Assembly (NCBI RefSeq): GCF_031143425.1
Contig: NC_090448.1
Coordinates: 536,318,313 to 536,382,312, forward strand
DNA: 64,000 bases
Direction: 5' to 3'
DNA from: Pleurodeles waltl
Taxonomy: Eukaryota; Chordata; Amphibia; Caudata; Salamandridae
Part shown: in pieces, positions 44,747-54,440 of the stretch
Position numbering within the stretch: position 1 is the stretch's first letter
Layout: every line of letters begins with the position of its first letter
The notes under the pieces: model-generated
What the model saw: the letters and a program-made list of their open reading frames with translations, nothing else
What the model was told of the DNA's origin: nothing
The model's database searches: none
Position numbers and translations under genes: made by a program

Positions 44747-44762
44747 TGTACCCCTAATTCTT

Positions 44763-44957
44763 AGACACACAGAGTAGGAAACTGTTGAGTTTTTTCACAC
44801 ATTTTTAAATAATGTGCGCAGCTGAACAACAATCTAAGGACACTGTGATGTGAAGGAAAACAGATGGAATACTGTATGTCGAGGGTTTTTCCATATGCCA
44901 TTTAAATTGTAAGCATACTAAAGTTATTTTTAAACTGTTCATTCAAAAGTCTTGCTG
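44763..44957. other. Flank between L1 and solo LTR
   Basis: AT-rich sequence with no feature seen. Confidence 0.3.
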
Positions 44958-44962
44958 CATAG

Positions 44963-47113
44963 TGTTAGAAACAGGGTTTCTGGTTGCCACAGGTATGCAC
45001 CCTGTCCAAGCAGGAACCACAATCCTAGACATGGTAAGTCAGATAAACACCATGAATTGACCTGTGCTCACCCACTGGTAGCTTGGAACAGAGCAGTTAG
45101 ACTTCACTTAAGAGGGAATGTGTAAAATATTTGTGCAACACTTCAGACAGTAAAACAGTGAGAACACATATAAAAAGATAGCACACGTGGGTAGAAAAAT
45201 AGAGCTTAATTTAATGAACAAACAAGACCAAAACAACGAAAATCCATTAAGTAGAAGCTGGGTATGAATTTGTAAAGAATAAACTTAGTTGTAATGCTTA
45301 GAAGCATAAAGCGCCAACCAGGAATATCCGGTCATGCTAGACTGGGTCAAATCTGAAAAGTCAAGCCAACGGCGATGGAGCACTGGTTGGATACAGGCAC
45401 CAGCCTTGGCCCCCTGGAAACAGTACCTTGGTTCAGAGGTGCATTGGTGTCGAGAACAACATGCGAGGAGCAAAGGAGGCAATGCTTCAGCATTTATTCC
45501 GAAGATGTAGGCAATGTGTCAACTCCAAGCCACATGAAGTCAGAGGTGCGTCACAGCAGCGGAGATGATTTGGCATTGACAAAGATGCAATGACCTCAAT
45601 CCTTGCAGCAGCAGTAATGTTTCAGCATCAATGAAATGTCCTCGATCTTTGCAGCAGTGGCAATGCATCAGGGTCGATGAGGATGTGCCAGCTCTGATCA
45701 GCACAATGGCGTTGATGCGCAGGTTCTGGCAATTGCAGCACTTTAAACCCACTTTAAAGAGCCCAGGACTGGATGTGGCACCATTTGGCAGGGCAAGACT
45801 TGCAGCAAGCAAAGTCCAGGAGAGGTTGCATGATGAAGAGAAGTCTTTGATGTCCCTCAGACTTCTGAAGAACAGGAGGCAATCCAGCAAGCTCTTGGAG
45901 TCACTTTGGTTCTGGGTTGGAGAGATTCAGGTCCAGTCCTCACTAGCAGGAGAAGAGTAGCAGGTCAGCAGAGCAGGAGTCCTGCAGAGTCCAGCAGAGT
46001 GAAAGTCCTTTCAGCAGCACCGCAGTCCCTCATCCTGGTAGAGCATCCACTGGTCCAGAAGTCTATTGAGTTGGTGGTGTCTGAGGTCCAGGTGTTATAC
46101 CCAGTGGTGCATTTGACGTGTGGAAGAATTCACAGAGAGACCTTAGACATGCACAGAGTCCCTGCACTTCCTGACATGACTCCAGATTCACTACAAGTGG
46201 TTATGCAGCCCTTTGTGGGATATGGACACAGCCATTCAGGTGTGTCAGCTCCTCCCTCTTATTCAGCCCAGGATAGGTCATCAGGATGTTGATGGCCCAT
46301 CAGTCACACCTAAGCTCCCTTTGTGTGTGGCTGCCTGGAGAATTTGCACAAAAGCTCAGCTGTCACCCACCCAGACGTGTATTCAGAGAAATGGAGCAGG
46401 CACCAGATGGTTTAGAGTAACAACATGCCAACTTTCTAAAAGTGGCTTTTTCAGAGTCGCAATTTAAAATGCAACTTCACCAGAAATTTTGATTTTGAAT
46501 TGTGATTCCAGAGTCAATGAACTCTGTGGGTTCCACCTTTTCCCAATTGGAAATAACACTTATGAAATGTAATAAGGTTTTCCCAGTGTTATCCTATGGG
46601 AGGGACAGGTCTTGCAGCCGTGAAAAACTGATTTAAGAATTGTTAAACTTAAAAGTACATGTTCTATTTTTTTAATACATTGCATCCTGTCCTTGAGCTG
46701 TCTAGGGCCTGCCTTAGGGGTGACTCTTATGTATTAAAAAGGAAGGTTTGGGCCCTGGCAAGAGAGTTAACTTGTCAGGTCAACATGGGAGTTTATAACT
46801 GCACACACAGGCTCTGCAATGGCATACCTGGGTCATGTTTAAAGGGCAACTGAAGTGAGTGGCACAATTAGTGCTGCAGTTCCACTAGCAACATTTAATT
46901 TACAGGCCCTAAGAACAGGTACTGCACTTTCCGGGGACTTACGAGTAAATTAAATTTGCCAATTGTGGATAAGCCAGTGGTACCATGTGTTAATCAGAGA
47001 GCACATGCACCTTAGTACTAGTTAGCAGTAGTAAGTGTCCAGAGTCTTAAAGCCAGCAAAAACGAGGTCAGCAATACAGGAGGTCAACAACTCCAAGGAT
47101 GCCATGTCTAACA
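44963..47113 (-). mobile_element. Family 1 solo LTR, old copy
   Basis: On the plus strand this 2,151-bp block begins TGTTAGAAACAGGG and ends atgccatgtctaaca. It is flanked by catag (44958-44962) and cgtag (47114-47118), a 5-bp duplication with one mismatch. Its order matches the LTRs at 20889 and 26500: ctcacccactggtagcttgg near 45068, aatgtgtaaaatatttgtgcaac near 45117, tcagacttctgaagaacaggagg near 45856, aactttctaaaagtggc near 46429. The CpG-rich repeats are reduced to CpA/TpG. Plus-strand frames of 109-128 codons are antisense to the LTR and not genes. Confidence 0.85.
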
Positions 47114-47118
47114 CGTAG

Positions 47119-47347
47119 GGTGTTAGAATAAGCGTAAAAAGAATAAGAGAGATCACAGCCCTGTCTCCGGTGTGCACTGACGTGCAGATCGACCAGTGGT
47201 TAGTGCTTGAGGATGGGTTAGTAGGAAGGGTCACTGAAATAATGCGAATCTGAAGCCAGGGAGGGTTCTGCAAAATTATGCATTTGCAGCACTTGCAACA
47301 TAATCCATCATCTTCTGCAATATTTCCAGAGTTTTACAAAAACGTTT
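47119..47347. other. Unassigned spacer
   Basis: No feature is recognised between the solo LTR and the next MITE. Confidence 0.3.
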
Positions 47348-47507
47348 GGTCCTGAATAAGAGTTCGGTAATTCCATCAGAAAAATATGGCTATTCCATCC
47401 GTAGTATTACAAGTGCATCATATCCAATGGCACATGTTATATGGTGGACGGAATGTCTGTCACGTTTGTGACGTTTTAACCCATCTGCCAAAATCTAAAT
47501 CAGGCTC
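47348..47507. mobile_element. 160-bp MITE, same family as 51790-51958 (diverged)
   Basis: The left end ggtcctgaataagagttcgg pairs with the right end ccaaaatctaaatcaggctc. The interior carries tgtcacgtttgtgacg and ccatccgtagtattac, paralleling gtcacaaatgtgacgg and gccgtactacgatccc in the younger copy. The flanks (ttt and tgt) are not identical. Confidence 0.6.
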
Positions 47508-48539
47508 TGTGTTTCTAGCTGAAAAGTTACTAAAAACACTTATCGCATAGTGACAAGTCACCTTTCTGTTGCGGGTAGCTGAATTTAGGTGTTAAAAATG
47601 TGGAACTTGTGCCCCAACAGTGTTAACAGCGAAAAATGACTACACGTTAAAGTAATACTGCAATAAAATGTGCTGCATTGCATTGCATAAGACGACTTTT
47701 CTTGCTTCATAATTTAGTTAACCCTGCCGCAGAATTTGTTCCTCCCTTGCCACATAATTCCAGTGACTCATGGCTAGTAGGTCAGTCTGTCAAGAACCAG
47801 TATGCCCATGGAGAAATGTAATATATAGAACCGGAATAATTGGGTATAGTGGCCAAGAAAGTGACTGGCAAACCAATTAGGAACTGCTGATTCCTTTAAG
47901 AACGAAGATATATCAAATAAATGATGCCCCATCCCAACAGGGAGCTGAGAACAGATAAAATCAGCCCAACATACTCAGTATAAGGCTGCTCCTAGCCCTC
48001 TTTTTGCAATTGTATTACTACAAACAGATTACTTCCGGTATTAAACCCTGAGGCCGGGCACACACATTGGGCTGTTCATGGCCGCGCACCCCAATACGTT
48101 AATGAAATATCTAGCCACATTAATTTGTAGTTTTCGCAATTCACTGACCTAGCAATATGCCGTGCAGTGACCTGTAGATTGGCACAATACGTTAAATCCA
48201 AATAACTCCTCACGAAGTCTGTTAAATGCCGCTTACTTGAAGTCTTCGGGGTGGGTGTCTTTTGATTATACTCGTTTCTTCGTTTCCCATCTCGATGTCA
48301 AATGAAATGGGCCTGGGCACTAAAATGGTCAAAAACAAGCCGATATTCAATTTTAGTGCAAGATGGAGTTAATCATTACCCCTAGTGTTTCATTCTTTCA
48401 GGTTATACTTTAACAAGATGCCATTTAGCAAGCCAAAAGCAGACACTAATGAAATAAACAGAGCAGCATGATACCCGCCTTCATGAGAGACTGATCTGGC
48501 CCAAAACACCCCAATAAGCAAATTTTGTAAATAAGACAT
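47508..48539. other. Unassigned
   Basis: Mostly AT-rich DNA without recognisable genes or element ends. Confidence 0.3.
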
Positions 48540-48542
48540 CTA

Positions 48543-49164
48543 GGCGCATATTTACAATCTTTTGATGCAGGGCAGAGCTCCAAGCCTTCTTGTTGAGCTG
48601 CCCTGCGCTGAAAGAAAAGATGACGGCGCATTCCTGTCCTTTCCCAGTGCACTGGTGCAAAATGAGCTGCCATGCGCCAACGCAGGTACCCTTGCACCAA
48701 CGCAGGCACCCTTGCACCGTGGTGCAAGGGTACCTGCATTGTGAGGATGATTGCTTTTATGCAGGAAACAATACCTTCCTGCACAAAAACAATCTTGAGA
48801 GGCGTTTTCCTCTTTTTATGTGTGCTGTAGAATGCAGCACACATAGAAAACGTAAGAAATGAGGAAAAGTAAAGGTATTTTTCCTTGTTGTGCCTCCCTT
48901 ACGCCTTTGACGCATTCCCAGGTTTACTAATCTTTGTAAATCTTGGAGTGCGTCAAAATCCATGGGTGTTGCCTGGGAACACCCACTGCAACACCTATGG
49001 AAAACCTCTTTGATGCAGAGTAAGGCAAGGCCGTACTCCATATCTACAAGGCCATATAACGCCAGACAAAGTGGCTTTGCATGGCTTTGTAGTTATGGGT
49101 CTACGCCACAGGTGCATCGAGAAAAGTGACGCACCAGCAGCGCAGGCCACTTGTAAATATGGCC
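48543..49164. mobile_element. 622-bp Harbinger-like MITE (GGCxCATATTTACAA ends)
   Basis: The left end ggcgcatatttacaatct pairs with the right end acttgtaaatatggcc. Flanks cta (48540-48542) and tta (49165-49167) differ by one base from a TNA duplication. Inside are repeated caacgcaggtacccttgcac units and a gcaccgtggtgcaagggtac inverted repeat near 48715. The central part (tgcagcacacatagaaaacg) is shared with the remnants at 13605 and 61095. Confidence 0.75.
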
Positions 49165-49167
49165 TTA

Positions 49168-50848
49168 CTCTTTTTTAACAAATTGATTCATGTAACGCAA
49201 ATGAACTTAATTCATTTGGATATGTACAGCGGACAGTTTTACTTCTAGTAGGTTATGTTATCTCACATTACCAAATGAATGAGTTATCCATTAAACAACA
49301 GGACTGTAAGTAGCAAACAGTGTAATTTACTGAAATACTATCCATTTAAATCTTTGACTGTAGTACTATTCAATATATGTTTTGAACATTAACTTAATAG
49401 GTTGTTCCTTGTGGGCATTAATTGCAATTTCCATTGACTCAGGGAAGAACAAATAAGCGCATTTAGGCAGAGTAGCTGATTTATAGTTTAGCAGATAGGG
49501 TACTCCACCACAAACATGATGGTGTACACTGTCTGCTGAACTGACTGTCTTCCCACCCTATTTAGGGTCGGGAGGATAGCTAGCTTTCTGTCAACTGAGC
49601 CCCTGTTGATTCCGTCATTGTAAAGCTTCCTTCAAGAGCACACGCAGTAATGGCCAACGGAGGAAGGGCACTACGCCTCACACATGAAACACAAAGAGAG
49701 AGATGAGAGGTATATGTCTCTCTACGCGTCCTCCCAAAACTAAACACTGTCAACAATTTTTTGACAACCATCCACCAAACTTCCGTAAAGTTTTTTTTTC
49801 AGAAACAAACTCCCTAAACTAATTGCCCCCACTCCCAGGGTGCTTTCTTCCTGAGTGGAAGGGGGTCATTATTTTTTTTCCATTGATGGACAGAAAAAAA
49901 GAGGGTGGGAAGTGTAGTGATCAATAAACACAAAAGGTGCAGAGAGCTGATTTATAGGGGTACACTCAATTAGGTTGTGACCCTAACCCCATAAATAGTT
50001 TAATAGAAAATCTAATATGTTTATAGAACTATGGGGGATTCCTCCTTTACAGAAGAAGCAGTCTCACACACTTAATTGTGTCATGCTTCATGATAGACCA
50101 CCTCTCTCCATCTTGGTAGGACAATGCCACCCGGGTGGACAGTTTGGACATACCAAAGGGAGTTCTTGAATAAAACTAACTGGATAGTACTGGGATCTAG
50201 ATCAGTAAAAATTCCTAACGAACTACCAGTAGTTTTCACCGTTAGTAAGGGTGTCAGTTGATATGATTAAAAACATAGGTTGACGGTCGGCATGATATAA
50301 TAACTCAGCCCATCATTACAACAGTCAGCATGTTTCTGCTCTCACTTTGAGCCTGTACAGGTCTGAGGCATTCTTCAGGGCTGTGGATCCCCAGTTATAC
50401 AGAAAACTGGCACCTATTCCAATTAGAAGGTTGCAAAAACAGGGGAACACACTCAGATCTTACCTTAGTGGTAAGCTGTCATGTAAACACCTGATAGAGA
50501 TTACATACTTAAACCTGTGCAGACAAATTATGTCACAGTACACAGAGAAACTATAAGATGAACATGCAAAGTGGAAAACTGCAAACCACTGCACACACTA
50601 TTGCTGTAATTAGTGCTAAAAACATTGCAAACCACTGCACACAATAATGCTTTTACTGGTGCAACACACTAACACATGCATCCCTATATTACTTAAGCTA
50701 GATGCTATTCCTGAGACTCTACTTGGTTCTATCAGTGCTTCCTAACATTAAATTGTGCAACTTATGGCACATCGTGCTAAAAGAAACGCATCCTAAAAGT
50801 CCTTACCTTATAAAAGAGGAGTAACAGCCACTGGTCTGGGGAAGGGAC
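49168..50848. other. Unassigned
   Basis: No gene or complete element is seen in this 1.7 kb. The short motifs attgcaaaccactgcacaca (50575 and 50625) form a local near-tandem duplication. Confidence 0.3.
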
Positions 50849-50851
50849 AAA

Positions 50852-51568
50852 GGGCCAGATGTAGCAACAAAGCAAATTGCGACTTGCAATTTGCTAGTCC
50901 CTGCGACTCGCAAATTGCAAGTCGCAATTTGCTATGCAGAAAGGTGTCTCAGACACCTTCTGCAACTCGCTATGGGGTCGCAATGACCCACCTCATGAAT
51001 ATTCATGAGGTGGGTCGCAAATTGCGGCCCCATAGCGAGTATAGGCACTCGCAAACATGGAGGCCTGCTGTAGTCAGCAGACCTCCATGTTCGTGACTGC
51101 TTTCAATAAAGCAGTTTTTTTTTTTTAAGTGTACCCCTTTTTCCTTAAAGGAAAACGAGCTGCACTTAAAAAAATAAAACGAAACCTTTAGTTTAGGTTT
51201 TTTTTCAGGGCAGGCAGTGGTCCCTTGGACCACTACCTGCCCTGAAAAAAATGTTTTGGGTCCATTCACAAACTGGAAGGGGTCCCGTGGGGACCCCTTC
51301 CAATTTGCGAGTGGGTTACCATCCACTTGAAGTGGATGGTAACTGCGATACCCTTTGCGACCGCATATGTGGTCGCAAATGGTATTGCATTCCATTCCGA
51401 ATCGCAAATAGGAAGGGAACACACCTTCCTATTTGCGATTCTGAAATGCATATTGCGAGTCGGTACCGACTCGCAATATGCATTTCTGCATAGCAAAGAG
51501 GCATTTGCACCTCGCAAACGGCGATTTTCGCCGTTTGCGACGTGCAAATACTTTGCTACATCTGGCCC
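50852..51568. mobile_element. 717-bp foldback MITE with GGGCCAGATGTAGCAA termini
   Basis: The two ends match perfectly over 16 bases as inverted repeats. The interior is a series of nested short palindromes built on gcaaattgcgac/gtcgcaatttgc, for example cctcatgaatattcatgagg at 50991-51010, the aggcagtggtcccttggaccactacctgcc hairpin near 51213, and ccatccacttgaagtggatgg near 51320. Flanks aaa and gaa do not prove a duplication. The two 106-139-codon frames are products of the palindromes. Confidence 0.82.
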
Positions 51569-51789
51569 GAAGTTCCTTATAGTCACACACTGTTAGGAAG
51601 ACAATATAAAAACCAACTGTTTTTCAGTGCAAAGGATGTACAGTAGGACAGGAACAGGCCTTTTATGGCCGGTATAGCCAGGCTATAAGGCTATATTAGA
51701 TGAATGTGTGCTTGGTAGTTTTATTTGTAAGAAGGAAATTTCACCTTCATTACTATTAGTGATGTTGATGGGATAGACAGTCTGAGTGA

Positions 51790-51958
51790 GGGCCTGATTT
51801 AGACCTCGGCGCAGGGGTTACTCCGTCACAAATGTGACGGATATCCCATCTGCCGTACTACGATCCCCATAGGATGTGAAGGGATCGTAATACTGCAGAC
51901 GGGATATCCATCACGTTTTGAGGGTGTAATCCACTCCGCCGATATCTAAATCAGGTCC
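51790..51958. mobile_element. 169-bp MITE with TGA duplication
   Basis: The left end GGGCCTGATTTAGACC pairs with the right end gatatctaaatcaggtcc. Identical tga at 51787-51789 and 51959-51961. An internal palindrome cgtcacaaatgtgacg lies near 51823. The ends are close to the Harbinger-type fragment ending at 3769, a possible autonomous relative. Confidence 0.8.
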
Positions 51959-51959
51959 T

Positions 51960-52496
51960 GAGTGTCGATGGTGCAGAGGTGAGAGCAATCTAAGTGTGCG
52001 TTTGAGTGAGTATGAGTGAGAATGAGTGAGAGCGGGAATATGAGCAGTGTGAGTCCGAATAAGAGGAATGTGACTTAAGGCCTCAGTGTAATGAGAGTGA
52101 GTTGTAAGTGAGGTAGAGCTATCAGTGTGAGTGCAAGGAGTGTGAAGTGAGTGTGAATGAGTGTGAGGGACAGAAGTGTGAGTTGATGGAGTGTGAGTAT
52201 GAGAGAGAGTGCTTATGAATGAGAGTTTTAGTGTAAGTGAAGTCAGTGTGAAAGTGTGAGCGAGTATGAATGAGAGAAGTGTGAGTCTGAATGAAAGGGA
52301 TGTCACTATGAGAGGTGTGAGTGAGAGGAGTGTGACGTTGAGGTAGTGTGCAGTGAGAGGAGAGTCTGAGGAGAGTCTGAGTGAGAATGTTTGTTAGTCA
52401 GAGGGGGTTGCGTGATTATGAGTCTAAGGGGAAGGGAGAAGAGTATGTGTGTGAGTGAGTGTGGTACGAGTGGAGAGATAATGGAGTTGGAGTGAA
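51960..52496 (+). repeat. GTGAGT/GAGTGTGA-type degenerate satellite
   Basis: About 540 bp of purine-rich gagtgtgagtgag variants. The array resumes after the hAT element at 53050-53070 (ggagtgagagtgtgagtag), so it was one array split by insertion. Confidence 0.88.
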
Positions 52497-53049
52497 CAGG
52501 GCTAGCGCTAGGCATGGGCAGTGTGGGCAGTTGCCCAGTGCCCCGCACTCAGCCCAGCAACTTGGGGCCCCGCACCAGTGTGACACAGCCAGGACATGGC
52601 ACAAAGGGTGTCTCCTTGCAATTGGGCACTTGGAAAGGGGCCCCCACCCCTGGCCTCTCCTATGGTGTAGAGAGGTGAACCCCAGGGTAGTGGTGCCCAT
52701 CCCAGTTTCAAGGACACATATTTTGCAGGTTTGTCTTAAAATTAGGCATCAGCAGCAACCCCCTTCCTCCAACACCCACACAGAGATACCACAGGATGAC
52801 TGTTGTCCTGTTGTTTAGCTCCCTGGCATTATTAACCCTCTCTTATGATAAGCAACCCTCACAGCTTCAGCCCTTTATGAGCTGTTAACAGGTGCTTGTA
52901 GGTGGTTGAAAGGGGGAGTCTGCATAAAGTAGCTTCAGGAGCAGGGGCATCTACTGTGAAGCAAACAGCCCTTAATGTGTATGGAAATTAGCTGGGCCTC
53001 GCAAATTCCTTTTCTGCCCAGGGCCCCAAAAATCCTAGAACCAGCCCTG
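52497..53049. mobile_element. 553-bp non-autonomous hAT element with 8-bp duplication
   Basis: The left terminus CAGGGCTAGCGCTAGG pairs with the right ctagaaccagccctg (reverse CAGGGCTGGTTCTAG), the CAGGG class of hAT ends. Flanking 8-mers ggagtgaa (52489-52496) and ggagtgag (53050-53057) match at 7 of 8 bases. There is no transposase, so it would be moved in trans. Confidence 0.88.
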
Positions 53050-53057
53050 GGAGTGAG

Positions 53058-53985
53058 AGTGTGAGTAGTGGCTGTAAAAGTGATAGAGTATATTTTTGCA
53101 TGGGTAACTGCTGTGAATCTGGACATTAGTGAGGTAGGTGTCGGTGTTTTTGCACTTGTGTGGGAGCTGAGGCTGGTTGGAGTCAGCGTGCCGTTCATTG
53201 TGGCCATTTATGATATACTGAGGGTATTCTTGTTTACAATCTAGCCATTCCTCAAATATTAGAAGCCAATCTTGGCATAGTATTTTAATTTATGGTGAGA
53301 TTCTGGCTATCCATGGCATAATATTGGCCCACCCATGACACATTTTTTGTTATTTATGGTGACATTCTTGTTAGCGCTACAATAATATTGGCCCATCCTT
53401 GTCATAGTTGTCATTCATTGTGGTATTTTTCTGTTTTAGTTTCATAGGGATTTCATTAAGTACAACAACATTTCTCTTACATTGTATTTAAATCAAAACT
53501 GTACACCCCAAATAAACGTCTTAATCAAAACCAACTAAGAAATTTCAGAAATATATAAAAACTTAAACAAAATTATATTTAAGTGGTTACCTTACATTTG
53601 ATTACAGGATAGTTTCGTCATAGAGTGCAATGAATTTGTGCGATGTACCACTAAATAAATCTAAACTGGTTGCCATTTTGAGTGAGATGTTACTTTCCCT
53701 TGCCAAAAATCATCTTTTTACATGTTATTTATCATGTTGTCGTTATTTACCCCTGCTGTTCTTCGGAGGGTTTTGAGATATATTCTCTTAGCAGCATGAA
53801 AATAATCATTTTCATGTAATTAAATACCTCTTACCCTATAATCATACCATTCGTTAGTCCAAAATTCCCGTATCTTGGAACAGGAACACAGTAATTACCA
53901 CTATGTTTTCACGCCGCCAATTCTTATCTGATCCAAACATTTCTGCTTTTTCCTTTTCTCCAGTATTCAATGCAACTCTTTTATT
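53058..53985. other. Unassigned AT-rich sequence
   Basis: Near-tandem statements of ttggcccacccatgac and ttggcccatccttgtc (about 53322 and 53391) form an old duplication. No gene is seen. Confidence 0.3.
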
Positions 53986-53989
53986 TTTT

Positions 53990-54440
53990 CATTTTTTGGA
54001 ATACATTTTTATTAGGCATTTAAGGTTCAAACATTTCACTCATTAGAGAGTTTGAGCAAGACACCTATTCCCATTATACAGTACACTGACTATCGCATAA
54101 AAACAAAATTGTCTGGTTGCCCTCCTTTTCAGGTGGCCTGTGACGATCAACAGAAACTATCCTCCACGTGGGTGTCTCTCCCAAAAGTTCCAGCAGTAGT
54201 CATCTCAACAAAAATATGAGTAAGGAGCGTGGCTAGCGCTGAAGTGATGAGGACACCCGAGTGATGAGCTCTGTCCAAAACTTCCGATCTTGGCAGAAAG
54301 TGGGCAGGGTGGTGTGCCCCGCACATAACCACAATGAGTAACTGAGTAGTGTACATCTACTGGTAGCATCTTAAAGAGGTGCGAGGTGGTATGGCTGGCA
54401 AGAATGCCGTCTGAAGGTGGATCGGCCATCTTGATCCTGC
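53990..54440 (-). mobile_element. 5'-truncated L1 tail (ORF2 3' end and 3' UTR), decayed
   Basis: On the minus strand the block ends ...cctaataaaaatgtattcca followed by an A-rich tail (plus ttttattttttcatttttt at 53977-53996), as in the intact L1. Upstream, shifted frames read fragments such as LWLCAGHTTLPTF then KFWTELI, which fit the ORF2 C-terminal cysteine/Trp region (H-x-x-W-x-C and FW). Several stops and shifts are present. No target duplication was found. Confidence 0.45.

Noticed and set aside
51003..51586. Frames of 106-139 codons in the foldback MITE
   Set aside because: They are palindrome-derived and present on both strands with mirrored composition.
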